A stretch of DNA of 13,712 nt from Candidatus Mediterraneibacter stercorigallinarum (GCA_019116185.1 DXCD01000211.1:1-13712); one strand, 5' to 3'. Numbered from the stretch's first letter, positions 6,353-13,635 are shown. Made by a program: numbers and translations. The notes: generated from the sequence alone by a model not told the origin.

Positions 6353-7066
6353 ATGAAAATGCTGTCTATTGAAGAAGAACTGAAAAACAATTCTTATCCC
6401 GGGAGGGGGATCATTATAGGAAGGACCCCTGACGGTAAGAAAGCAGTTACCGCTTACTTTATCATGGGAAGGAGCGAGAACAGCAGGAACCGTGTTTTTG
6501 TGGAGGATGGAGAGGGCATACGCACCCAGGCGTTTGACGAGTCCAAGCTGACAGATCCCAGCCTGATCATTTATGCTCCAGTGAAAGTTCTAGGCAATAA
6601 GACGATCGTGACAAACGGGGATCAGACAGATACCATCTATGAAGGGATGGATAAGCAGCTTACTTTTGAGCAGTCACTCCGTTCAAGAGAGTTCGAGCCG
6701 GACGGGCCGAACTATACGCCGCGCATCTCAGGCATCATGCATATCGAGAACGGCACATACAATTATGCTATGTCCATTTTAAAGAGCAATAACGGCAGCT
6801 CTGACAGCTGCAACCGGCATACATTTGCATATGAGAATCCGGCGGCAGGGGAAGGGCATTTCATCCACACCTATATGTGCGACGGGAATCCGCTCCCCAG
6901 CTTCGAGGGCGAACCGAAGCTGATCGGCGTGCCGGATGATATGGAAGCTTTTACAGAGCTTCTCTGGAACAGCCTGAACGAGGATAACAAGGTTTCCCTT
7001 TTTGTCCGCTATATTGACATTGAGACAGGGAAATACGAGACCAAGATCGTGAATAAGAATCACTAA
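6353..7066 (+). CDS. purO: PurO-like IMP cyclohydrolase
   Basis: A 237-residue protein of the IMP_cyclohyd (PurO) family, which closes the ring of FAICAR to give IMP, the last step of purine synthesis. Family features are the N-terminal NNSYPGRGIIIGRT segment (12-25), the FIMGRSENSRNRVF segment (about 36-49) and the central YTPRISG motif. The enzyme is unrelated to the PurH cyclohydrolase domain of most bacteria and was first described in archaea; related frames occur in Clostridia. ATG 6353 is preceded by AAAGGAG at 6336-6342; an alternative ATG two codons later is possible. It lies 22 nt before a stand-alone AICAR transformylase, which makes the substrate of this enzyme, so the pair together replace bifunctional PurH. 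No purine riboswitch is visible in the 79-nt upstream gap. The symbol is used by homology. Confidence 0.85.
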   Translation: MKMLSIEEELKNNSYPGRGIIIGRTPDGKKAVTAYFIMGRSENSRNRVFVEDGEGIRTQAFDESKLTDPSLIIYAPVKVLGNKTIVTNGDQTDTIYEGMDKQLTFEQSLRSREFEPDGPNYTPRISGIMHIENGTYNYAMSILKSNNGSSDSCNRHTFAYENPAAGEGHFIHTYMCDGNPLPSFEGEPKLIGVPDDMEAFTELLWNSLNEDNKVSLFVRYIDIETGKYETKIVNKNH

Positions 7067-7088
7067 TTGCAAAGGAGCGGATAAGAAG

Positions 7089-8267
7089 ATGAAAGAATTA
7101 GAACTGAAATACGGATGCAACCCGAACCAGAAACCGTCAAGGATCTACATGAATGACGGGAGTGAACTGCCGATCCAGGTGCTGTGCGGACGCCCGGGAT
7201 ATATCAATTTCCTGGACGCGTTTAACGGCTGGCAGCTTGTATCAGAACTGAAGAAAGCTACCGGGCTCCCGGCAGCGACATCCTTTAAGCATGTGTCCCC
7301 GGCAGGAGCGGCGGTCGGACTTCCTCTCACTGAGACGCTGGCGAAGATCTACTGGGTGGATGATTTGGGAGAACTCTCTCCGCTGGCGTGCGCTTATGCA
7401 AGGGCAAGAGGCGCAGACAGAATGTCTTCCTTCGGTGATTTTATCGCTCTGTCAGATGTCTGCGATGTGGACACGGCAAGGCTGATCAAACGCGAGGTGT
7501 CTGACGGCGTGATCGCACCGGGATACGAGCCGGAAGCTCTGGAACTGTTAAAACAGAAGAAAAAAGGGAATTACAATGTGATCCAGATCGATCCGGATTA
7601 TGTGCCGGCGGCGCTGGAGCGTAAGGAAGTGTACGGTATCACGTTTGAGCAGGGAAGAAATGAGCTGCATATTGACAAGGATTTCTTCTCTAATATCGTT
7701 ACAGACAATAAGGAACTTACGGACGCGGCGAAGGTGGATCTGGCGATCTCTATGATCACCCTGAAATATACCCAGTCCAACTCTGTCTGCTACGTGAAGG
7801 GCGGACAGGCGATCGGTATCGGAGCCGGGCAGCAGTCACGTATTCATTGTACACGTCTTGCCGGGCAGAAGGCGGATAACTGGTGGCTGAGACAGTGTCC
7901 GAAGGTGATGGAGCTTCCGTTTAAGGAAGACATCAAGCGCGCGGACAGAGACAATGCTATTGACTTGTATATCGGGGATGAATACATGGATGTCCTCGCT
8001 GACGGCGCTTGGGAAAATGTCTTTACAGAGAAGCCGGAAGTATTTACACGGGAGGAGAAGCGCGCATGGCTGGATAAGATGACGGACGTGGCGCTTGGAT
8101 CTGACGCTTTCTTCCCGTTCGGGGACAATATCGAGCGCGCGCATAAGAGCGGCGTGAAATATATCGCGCAGCCGGGCGGCTCTGTCCGGGATGACAATGT
8201 GATCGAAACATGCAATAAATACGGCATGGTGATGGCGTTTACAGGGATCCGCCTGTTCCATCATTAA
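7089..8267 (+). CDS. purH: Stand-alone AICAR transformylase, eukaryote-like
   Basis: A 392-residue phosphoribosylaminoimidazolecarboxamide formyltransferase, which transfers a formyl group from 10-formyl-THF to AICAR. Only the transformylase half of PurH is present; the cyclohydrolase half is supplied by the gene before. The catalytic Lys-His pair is at residues 67-68 in SFKHVSPAGAAVG. Other family signatures are AYARARGADRMSSFGDF, KYTQSNSVCYVKGGQ, GIGAGQQSRIHCTRLAG, SDAFFPFGDNIERA and the C-terminal RLFHH. These runs are strikingly close, from memory, to the C-terminal half of animal ATIC, closer than to typical bacterial PurH (KHxNPCG type). ATG 7089 follows AAAGGAG. It is certainly cotranscribed with the PurO-like gene. 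The purH symbol applies to this domain only. Confidence 0.93.
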   Translation: MKELELKYGCNPNQKPSRIYMNDGSELPIQVLCGRPGYINFLDAFNGWQLVSELKKATGLPAATSFKHVSPAGAAVGLPLTETLAKIYWVDDLGELSPLACAYARARGADRMSSFGDFIALSDVCDVDTARLIKREVSDGVIAPGYEPEALELLKQKKKGNYNVIQIDPDYVPAALERKEVYGITFEQGRNELHIDKDFFSNIVTDNKELTDAAKVDLAISMITLKYTQSNSVCYVKGGQAIGIGAGQQSRIHCTRLAGQKADNWWLRQCPKVMELPFKEDIKRADRDNAIDLYIGDEYMDVLADGAWENVFTEKPEVFTREEKRAWLDKMTDVALGSDAFFPFGDNIERAHKSGVKYIAQPGGSVRDDNVIETCNKYGMVMAFTGIRLFHH

Positions 8268-8284
8268 GATACCGCGGCAGTACG

Positions 8285-8334
8285 GCAGCCGGCAGGACGC
8301 GCCCGAAGGAAAGAACGGGCGGCGCGCCGGCTGC
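8285..8334. other. GC-rich intergenic hairpin
   Basis: GCAGCCGGC (8285-8293) pairs with GCCGGCTGC (8326-8334), and inside it GCCCG (8301-8305) pairs with CGGGC (8316-8320), with a short imperfect stretch between. There is no T run, so simple Rho-independent termination is not indicated. It sits between the purine genes and tsaE and could pause polymerase or stabilise an mRNA end. Confidence 0.6.
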
Positions 8335-8369
8335 TGTGACGTACAGCGGGAAAAGAGGAGAGCACGTAT

Positions 8370-8798
8370 ATGGTGATAGAGACGAACAGCCCGGAGGAAA
8401 CCTGCCAGGCAGGGATGCGGCTGGGCGAGAAGGCGGAAGCCGGACAGGTGTTTACCCTGACCGGAGACCTGGGCGTGGGCAAGACGGTGTTTACCCAGGG
8501 GCTGGCGAAAGGTCTTGGGATCGAGGAACCGGTAAACAGCCCGACATTTACAATTGTCCAGGTATACGATGGCGGCAGACTTCCCTTCTATCATTTTGAT
8601 GTGTACCGGATCGGGGATGTCGAAGAGATGGATGAGGTCGGTTTTGACGACTATGTTATGGGAGACGGAGTTTCGCTGATCGAGTGGGCGGACTTGATCG
8701 AAGAGATCCTGCCGGAGAAGCGTACAAAGATCCTGATTGAGAAGGATCTGGAGCGTGGGTTTGACTACCGGAGGATCACGGTGACGCAGGTCGGGTGA
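8370..8798 (+). CDS. tsaE: tRNA t6A37 biosynthesis ATPase TsaE
   Basis: A 142-residue P-loop ATPase that works with TsaB and TsaD to make N6-threonylcarbamoyladenosine at position 37 of tRNAs reading ANN codons. The Walker A motif GDLGVGKT is at 32-39, followed by NSPTF (56-60), HFDVYR (75-80) and the IEWAD motif (104-108), all in the family order and spacing. Length is normal. ATG 8370 follows GAGGAG at 8355-8360 with 9-nt spacing. Its partner tsaB lies 31 nt downstream and tsaD is further along on the same strand, so three of the t6A enzymes are clustered; the threonylcarbamoyl-AMP synthase TsaC is not in this window. Confidence 0.96.
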   Translation: MVIETNSPEETCQAGMRLGEKAEAGQVFTLTGDLGVGKTVFTQGLAKGLGIEEPVNSPTFTIVQVYDGGRLPFYHFDVYRIGDVEEMDEVGFDDYVMGDGVSLIEWADLIEEILPEKRTKILIEKDLERGFDYRRITVTQVG

Positions 8799-8829
8799 AG
8801 AATGACTGACAAAGAAAGCAGGACAGAAT

Positions 8830-10038
8830 ATGAGAGTATTGGCGATAGACAGCTCGGGGCTGACAGCCACGGTCGCGGTCGTGGAAGAAGAGCAGACGGT
8901 CGCGGAATATACGATAAATTATAAAAAGACACATTCGCAGACACTTCTGCCAATGATCGATGAAATGGTCCGTATGGTAGAGGTTGACCTGTCTACAGTG
9001 GACGCAATTGCAGTGGCAGGAGGACCGGGCTCTTTTACAGGGCTCAGGATCGGATCGGCAACGGCAAAGGGACTGGGGCTTGCCCTGGGGAAACCATTAG
9101 TCAGCGTGCCCACAGTGGATGCGATGGCTTACAGTGTGTACGGGTGCGAGGATATAATATGCCCCATCATGGATGCAAGGCGCAGCCAGGTCTATACGGG
9201 GATCTATACATTTGTGCCGGAGACAGCGGCGGAAGATTTCCATGAAATGCGATATCGGTTCAAAGTTATCCGCGTCCAGATGGCAGTGTCAGTGGAAGAA
9301 TTGATCCGCCGTCTGAATGTGTACGGGAAGCGGGTTGTATTTCTCGGGGACGGCGTTCCGGTATACAGGGAGATGCTCGCGAAAGGGCTGAAGGTGCCGT
9401 ATTTCTTCGCGCCTTCTTATATGAACCGTCAGCGCGCGGCAGCGGTCGGTGCTCTGGGAATCCGCTATTATCAGGAAGGCAGGTATGAGACAGCAGCAGA
9501 GCATAAGCCTGAGTACCTGCGCATGTCCCAGGCGGAGCGCGAGCGCGCGCAACGGGAGAAAAATGCTGTGCCCGAGGTGCGCAGGATGACCATGGAAGAC
9601 GGGGCAGCTGTGGCAGAGATGGAGCATCAGCTCTTTCCGGATGCCTGGAGCGAGAAAGCGATTCTTGAGACGCTGGAACAGCCGAACACGATCTGCCTGA
9701 TGGCGGAGAAGGCAGGACGCGCGGCGGGGTATCTGCTGGCATACACAGCGGCGGATGAGGCGGAAATCGCGCGGATCGCTGTGGTGAAAGAACTCCAGCG
9801 GCAAGGGGTGGCCCGTACCCTTTTAAATGAACTGGAAACATTCTGCAAGTCCAGGGAAATTCGGAAGATTCTCCTGGATGTGCGCGCGGGAAATTCGGCG
9901 GCAAGGGCGCTTTATACGAAGACCGGATTTGTGGAAGATGGGATCAGACAGCGGTTTTATGACAATCCGATGGAAGATGCCATACTCATGAGCCGCCCGG
10001 TCGAAGCCGGGAATGACGGCGCGGGAGAGATGAAATAA
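8830..10038 (+). CDS. tsaB: TsaB-RimI fusion: t6A factor plus N-terminal acetyltransferase
   Basis: A 402-residue two-domain protein. Residues 1 to about 235 are TsaB: MRVLAIDSSG at the start, HSQTLLP (35-41) and GGPGSFTGLRIG (64-75), the scaffold that pairs with TsaD. A charged linker (MSQAERERAQREKNA) leads into a GNAT acetyltransferase of the RimI type at about 247-395, with the acetyl-CoA motif RQGVAR at 324-329, the AEIARIAV strand before it and ARALYTKTGF near the end. RimI acetylates the N-terminus of ribosomal protein S18 in E. coli. In many genomes tsaB and rimI are adjacent separate genes; here the frame is continuous with no stop or start signal at the joint, so this is a real fusion. 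The ribosome binding site before ATG 8830 is weak (AGGAC). Confidence 0.93.
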   Translation: MRVLAIDSSGLTATVAVVEEEQTVAEYTINYKKTHSQTLLPMIDEMVRMVEVDLSTVDAIAVAGGPGSFTGLRIGSATAKGLGLALGKPLVSVPTVDAMAYSVYGCEDIICPIMDARRSQVYTGIYTFVPETAAEDFHEMRYRFKVIRVQMAVSVEELIRRLNVYGKRVVFLGDGVPVYREMLAKGLKVPYFFAPSYMNRQRAAAVGALGIRYYQEGRYETAAEHKPEYLRMSQAERERAQREKNAVPEVRRMTMEDGAAVAEMEHQLFPDAWSEKAILETLEQPNTICLMAEKAGRAAGYLLAYTAADEAEIARIAVVKELQRQGVARTLLNELETFCKSREIRKILLDVRAGNSAARALYTKTGFVEDGIRQRFYDNPMEDAILMSRPVEAGNDGAGEMK

Positions 10039-10053
10039 GCGCAGTGATGCCGA

Positions 10054-10123
10054 AACTGCTGTGCCGCGATAAAAGGAAGCGTGAATGGCGGCTGGAAATC
10101 GGGACACAGCATCGGCAGCAGTT
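10054..10123 (+). other. Intergenic RNA-like structure with two competing stems
   Basis: AACTGCTG (10054-10061) can pair with CAGCAGTT (10116-10123). A second stem, GCTGTG (10058-10063) with CACAGC (10105-10110), continued by GCGAT/ATCG, uses some of the same bases, so the two are mutually exclusive. The 166-nt gap between the TsaB-RimI gene and the next start has no other gene-like content. The nature of the element is unknown. Confidence 0.4.
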
Positions 10124-10204
10124 CCCAGTAGGAATCTGCGCGGGGATCAGATATACTTTAGGCGTGACAGAGAACAAGACTGTTTTTTTACAGGAGGAAG
10201 ATGT

Positions 10205-10450
10205 ATGCGCCAGTATCAGTTAAAAGAAACAAAAGAAATTAAAAAAATTATCTGCAACCAGTGCGGAAAAGAGATCCCGGTGACAGACGGATATCCCAGG
10301 GAAGGGGTGTTCAGCGCAGATCAGGAGTGGGGCTACTTTTCCGAAAAAGACGGGGAGAGACACAGCTTTGACTTGTGTGAGGAATGCTATGACAGGCTGC
10401 TTGCGTCTTTTAAGGTGCCTGCGGATATAGAGAATAGAACAGAATTGTAG
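10205..10450 (+). CDS. Small CxxC/CxxC protein of unknown function
   Basis: An 81-residue protein with CNQC at 17-20 and CEEC at 58-61, an arrangement suited to binding one zinc ion in a ribbon-like fold. Between them are a short IPVTDGY strand and an EWGYFSEKDGERHSFDL segment; after them comes a short helix (YDRLLASFKV). ATG 10205 is chosen because AGGAGG lies at 10192-10197 with 7-nt spacing; the frame is open further upstream to 10085, but that stretch looks non-coding. It sits between the TsaB-RimI fusion and RNase Z on the same strand. Proteins of this shape occur in many Clostridia without known function, and neighbourhood alone does not establish a tRNA-related role. Confidence 0.8.
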   Translation: MRQYQLKETKEIKKIICNQCGKEIPVTDGYPREGVFSADQEWGYFSEKDGERHSFDLCEECYDRLLASFKVPADIENRTEL

Positions 10451-10494
10451 AAAGAATCGTACAGATTCGTACAACTATAAAACAGAGGGATCAA

Positions 10495-11403
10495 ATGTTA
10501 GATGTATGTTTGCTCGGGTGCGGCGGGATGATGCCGCTTCCGTACCGTTATCTGACGGCGCTGATGACCCGGTTCAACGGGAGCAGCCTGCTCATAGACT
10601 GCGGAGAGGGCACGCAGGTGGCGGTAAAAGAAAAAGGGTGGAGCTTCAAGCCGATCGATGTGATCTGCTTCACTCATTATCATGGAGATCATATCAGCGG
10701 CCTTCCGGGGCTGCTTCTTACCATGGGGAATGCGGACCGGACAGAACCCCTCACCCTGATCGGACCGAAAGGTCTGGAACGAGTGGTGGGATGTCTGCGC
10801 GTGATCGCGCCGGAACTGCCTTTCCCTATTATTTATAAAGAAATCGAGGGAGCGGAGCAGGCGTTTGAAATGAACGGATACCGGCTGAAGGCATTCCGCG
10901 TTAACCATAACGTGCTCTGCTATGGATATACACTGGAAATCGACCGTGCAGGGAAGTTTGACGCGGCAAAGGCAAAAGCGCAGAATATTCCGCTTGCATA
11001 TTGGAGCAGGCTTCAGAACGGGGAGATCATTGAGACGGAAGACGGCGTGTTCACCCCGGACATGGTGCTGGGACCTCCGCGAAAAGGCCTTAAGCTGACG
11101 TATACCACGGATACAAGACCCACGGAATCGATCCGCAGGAATGCAGAAAGGTCGGACCTTTTCATCTGTGAAGGGATGTACGGCGAGAAGGAAAAAGCTG
11201 CAAAAGCGGCAGAATATAAGCATATGACATTTTATGAGGCTGCTCAGATTGCCAGCGGCGCCCAGGTCAGGGAGATGTGGCTGACCCATTACAGTCCGTC
11301 GCTGACACGTCCGGAGCCGTATATGGACGAGGTGCGGCGGATTTTCCCGGGGGCGAAGGCCGGGAAAGACGGAATGTCAACTGAGCTGATGTTTGAAGAT
11401 TGA
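10495..11403 (+). CDS. rnz: Ribonuclease Z (tRNA 3' endonuclease)
   Basis: A 302-residue metallo-beta-lactamase-fold endonuclease that cuts tRNA precursors just after the discriminator base so that CCA can be added. Zinc ligands visible are H61, H63, D65 and H66 in FTHYHGDH, H138 in RVNHNV, D206 in TYTTDTRP and H265 in LTHYSP. The YKHMTFYEAAQIA segment before the last His is also typical. Length is normal for the short bacterial form. ATG 10495 follows GAGGGA at about 6 nt. The tsaD start lies 10 nt after its stop, so the two are cotranscribed. The tRNA-Ser(UGA) gene near the right end lacks an encoded CCA and is the kind of substrate this enzyme handles. Confidence 0.95.
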   Translation: MLDVCLLGCGGMMPLPYRYLTALMTRFNGSSLLIDCGEGTQVAVKEKGWSFKPIDVICFTHYHGDHISGLPGLLLTMGNADRTEPLTLIGPKGLERVVGCLRVIAPELPFPIIYKEIEGAEQAFEMNGYRLKAFRVNHNVLCYGYTLEIDRAGKFDAAKAKAQNIPLAYWSRLQNGEIIETEDGVFTPDMVLGPPRKGLKLTYTTDTRPTESIRRNAERSDLFICEGMYGEKEKAAKAAEYKHMTFYEAAQIASGAQVREMWLTHYSPSLTRPEPYMDEVRRIFPGAKAGKDGMSTELMFED

Positions 11404-11413
11404 GAGGCGTAGC

Positions 11414-12442
11414 ATGAAAGAAATAAGAGATATTAATATTCTGGCGATCGAGACATCCTGCGATGAAACTGCGGCAGCGGTCGTGCACAACGGGAGAGAA
11501 GTTCTTTCCAACGTGATCTCATCCCAGATCGACCTGCATAAACTGTATGGCGGAGTCGTGCCTGAGATCGCGTCAAGGAAGCATATCGAGAAAATCAATC
11601 AGGTCATTGAAGAAGCGCTGAAGGAAGCGGACGTGACACTGGACGACATTGATGCAGTGGGCGTGACATACGGGCCGGGTCTTGTGGGAGCGCTCCTCGT
11701 GGGAGTTGCGGAGGCAAAAGCCATTGCGTATGCCCGGAATCTTCCGTTGGTCGGAGTGCATCATATCGAGGGGCATATCTCGGCAAATTATATTGAACAC
11801 CCGGACTTGGAGCCGCCCTTCCTCTGCCTGGTCGCATCAGGAGGACACACTCATCTTGTCCGCGTGGCGGAGTATGGAAAATATGAGATCCTGGGACGTA
11901 CGAGAGACGATGCTGCCGGGGAGGCGTATGACAAGGTCGCCAGGGCGATCGGGCTGGGGTATCCGGGCGGACCGAAGATCGACCGTATTGCAAAAGAGGG
12001 GAATCCGGATGCGGTGAAATTCCCGAAAGCGCATATCGAAGGGGCGCAGTATGATTTCAGTTTCAGCGGATTGAAATCAGCGGTGCTTAATTATATCAAT
12101 GGCTGCAAAATGAAGGGGGAGAGCTTTGACCCCGCGGATATTGCGGCTTCCTTCCAGAAAGCTGTGGTGGAAGTTCTTGTAGAGAATTCCATGAGGGCGG
12201 CAGAGGACTATGGTATGTACAAGTTCGCCATCGCGGGAGGCGTGGCTTCTAACACGGCGCTTCGCGCGGCGATGGAGAAGGCGTGCAAAGAGCGGGAGAT
12301 CCGCTTCTGCCACCCGTCGCCGATTTACTGTACGGACAATGCGGCGATGATCGGAGCTGCGGCGTTTTATGAATACCTTGCCGGGACAAGGCATGGCTGG
12401 GATCTCAATGCAGTGCCGAACCTGAAGTTGGGGGAGAGGTAG
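11414..12442 (+). CDS. tsaD: tRNA t6A37 threonylcarbamoyltransferase TsaD
   Basis: A 342-residue Kae1/TsaD protein, the catalytic subunit that transfers the threonylcarbamoyl group to A37 of ANN-decoding tRNAs. Visible motifs are LAIETSCDETAAAVV (10-24), YGPGLVGALLVG, the metal ligands H117 and H121 in HHIEGH, ASGGHTHL, RDDAAGEAYDKVAR, and D308 in YCTDNAAMIG. ATG 11414 is preferred because GAGG precedes it and it gives the usual length; a TTG at 11393 would add seven residues and overlap rnz. ispD starts 4 nt after the stop. Together with tsaE and tsaB it forms a t6A cluster interrupted by the CxxC protein and RNase Z. Confidence 0.96.
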   Translation: MKEIRDINILAIETSCDETAAAVVHNGREVLSNVISSQIDLHKLYGGVVPEIASRKHIEKINQVIEEALKEADVTLDDIDAVGVTYGPGLVGALLVGVAEAKAIAYARNLPLVGVHHIEGHISANYIEHPDLEPPFLCLVASGGHTHLVRVAEYGKYEILGRTRDDAAGEAYDKVARAIGLGYPGGPKIDRIAKEGNPDAVKFPKAHIEGAQYDFSFSGLKSAVLNYINGCKMKGESFDPADIAASFQKAVVEVLVENSMRAAEDYGMYKFAIAGGVASNTALRAAMEKACKEREIRFCHPSPIYCTDNAAMIGAAAFYEYLAGTRHGWDLNAVPNLKLGER

Positions 12443-12446
12443 AAGA

Positions 12447-13148
12447 ATGGAAAAGCAATACTGTACTGCCATTGTGCTTGCCGCCGGCAGCGGGAAGCGG
12501 ATGGGGACTAAGGTGCACAAACAATATCTGCTTATGGGCGGGAAGCCTGTGCTGTATTATTCCCTGAAAGCATTTGAAGATTCTGATCTGATTGATGAGA
12601 TTATTCTTGTGACAGGCAGCGGGGAAGAAGCGTATTGCCGGGAGCAGATTATAGAGAAATACGGGATATCCAAAGTGAAAAAGATTGTCTCCGGAGGCGC
12701 GGAACGCTACGACTCTGTCTGGAGCGGGCTTCAGGAGACAAAAGAGGATGGGTACGTATTTATTCATGACGGCGCCAGACCCTTTGTGGACGAAGTGATC
12801 ATCCGGCGCGGGTATGAGTGCGTCAGCGCTGACCGTGCGTGCGTGGCGGGGATGCCGGCAAAAGACACGGTCAAGATCGCGGATGAAAACGGCTTTGTCG
12901 CAGATACGCCTGACCGAAGCAGGGTCTGGATCGTCCAGACGCCACAGGTGTTTGAAACCGGGCTGGTAAAAGAAGCGTACCGCCTTCTCATGGAGAGCGG
13001 GCATCCTTCTGTCACGGATGATGCTATGGTGGTGGAACAGATGCTGCACTTTCCGATCAAGCTTTTTAAGGGCTCTTATGAGAATATCAAGATCACCACA
13101 CCGGAAGATCTTGAAATTGCAGAAGTATTTTTAAAAAACAGGTATTGA
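12447..13148 (+). CDS. ispD: 2-C-methyl-D-erythritol 4-phosphate cytidylyltransferase IspD
   Basis: A 233-residue enzyme of the non-mevalonate isoprenoid pathway that couples MEP to CTP, giving CDP-ME. The nucleotide-binding loop LAAGSGKRMG is at 11-20, with K25 following. The SGGAERYDSV segment, HDGARPF at 107-113, PAKDTVK, VQTPQVF and the C-terminal ITTPEDLEIAE are all family signatures. Length is normal. It starts 4 nt after tsaD, so expression probably depends on the upstream cluster; a GGGAGAGG inside the tsaD end can serve as ribosome binding site. Its stop codon (13146-13148) lies inside the -35 box of the promoter for the serine tRNA downstream. Confidence 0.96.
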   Translation: MEKQYCTAIVLAAGSGKRMGTKVHKQYLLMGGKPVLYYSLKAFEDSDLIDEIILVTGSGEEAYCREQIIEKYGISKVKKIVSGGAERYDSVWSGLQETKEDGYVFIHDGARPFVDEVIIRRGYECVSADRACVAGMPAKDTVKIADENGFVADTPDRSRVWIVQTPQVFETGLVKEAYRLLMESGHPSVTDDAMVVEQMLHFPIKLFKGSYENIKITTPEDLEIAEVFLKNRY

Positions 13149-13174
13149 CACGGATTTTATATCTGTGATAGAAT
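13145..13174 (+). promoter_or_regulatory. Promoter of tRNA-Ser(UGA)
   Basis: A perfect TTGACA (13145-13150), an 18-nt spacer and TAGAAT (13169-13174) with an upstream TG at 13166-13167. The start would be near 13181, giving a 5' leader of about 48 nt. The -35 box overlaps the last codons of ispD. Confidence 0.85.
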
Positions 13175-13228
13175 AAACAGCGTCGCACAGGGAAATTATA
13201 GTAAAGCATTTACCTGCGGCGTATATAT

Positions 13229-13314
13229 GGAGAGGTATCGAAGTGGTCATAACGAGGCGGTCTTGAAAACCGTTTGTCCGAAAGGGCGCGTGGGTTCGAA
13301 TCCCACCCTCTCCG
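13229..13314 (+). tRNA. tRNA-Ser (anticodon UGA)
   Basis: An 86-base class II tRNA. The acceptor stem is GGAGAGG with CCTCTCC and discriminator G at 13314. The anticodon stem is GCGGT/ACCGT around CTTGAAA, with anticodon TGA at 13264-13266, reading UCA. A long variable arm (about TTGTCCGAAAGGGCGC) and a T arm GTGGG-TTCGAAT-CCCAC follow. The bases after the discriminator are CTT, so CCA is not encoded and must be added after 3' trimming. Confidence 0.97.
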
Positions 13315-13319
13315 CTTTA

Positions 13320-13351
13320 GAACGGAAGCTGAAAGGCTTCCGTTTTGTTTT
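13320..13351 (+). terminator. Terminator of the tRNA-Ser(UGA) transcript
   Basis: AACGGAAGCT (13321-13330) pairs with GGCTTCCGTT (13335-13344) around a GAAA loop, followed by TTGTTTTT. It lies 6 nt after the tRNA. Confidence 0.9.
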
Positions 13352-13393
13352 TATGTGCGGGGCTGTGCGTTCATTTGTATTTCCCGGCGGATC

Positions 13394-13528
13394 TTGTTTA
13401 AGGTGGAAGGCGATATCCTCAGCCTGGTTCCAAAGAAACAGCCGGTCATCGATATGATTCTGAGCGAAAAGTATCCGGCGCGTGAGATCGTCACAGATCA
13501 GGCGGATATATTAAAGCTGGAAATGTAA
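13394..13528 (+). pseudogene. Probable 3' remnant of an unidentified gene
   Basis: A short frame with protein-like composition reads FKVEGDILSLVPKK, then QPVIDMILSEKYPAREIVTD and ends ADILKLEM before a stop at 13526-13528. It looks like the folded C-terminus of a larger protein. Upstream, the frame passes into the terminator and tRNA without a good start; TTG 13394 and GTG 13403 have no clear ribosome binding site. I do not recognise the family. The likely explanation is a gene whose 5' part was lost when tRNA-Ser(UGA) and its terminator came to lie here. A genuine 41-44 residue protein is less likely. Confidence 0.4.
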
Positions 13529-13605
13529 AAGGCATGGGAAATATTTTCAGAGTTTTTTTGAAAAACCAGTAAAATGTCTTAAATTTTATATTTCGATAAA
13601 AAGTA
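13529..13605. other. AT-rich spacer before tRNA-Ser(GGA)
   Basis: The stretch contains A and T tracts and no gene. Together with the terminator and remnant, it fills the 337-nt interval between the two tRNA genes. Confidence 0.5.
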
Positions 13606-13635
13606 CTGGACAAGAGTGGGATTATCGTGTATATT
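13606..13635 (+). promoter_or_regulatory. Promoter of tRNA-Ser(GGA)
   Basis: TGGACA (13606-13611, five of six), an 18-nt spacer and TATATT (13630-13635, five of six). The start would be near 13642, about 10 nt before the tRNA. The two serine tRNAs are therefore separate transcription units. Confidence 0.75.

Noticed and set aside
7836..8870. 344-codon open frame on the - strand
   Set aside because: It is antisense to the end of the transformylase gene and to tsaE, both unmistakable. Composition is unlike a real protein and it has no start signal.
10085..10204. N-terminal extension of the CxxC protein
   Set aside because: The frame is open, but the translation is not protein-like, and AGGAGG at 10192-10197 points to ATG 10205.
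10454..10472. Direct and inverted short repeats (ATCGTACA, TTCGTACA) before rnz
   Set aside because: Too short to separate from chance, and no promoter boxes fit around them.
11393..11413. TTG start for TsaD
   Set aside because: It would overlap rnz and add residues absent from the family; ATG 11414 gives the usual N-terminus.
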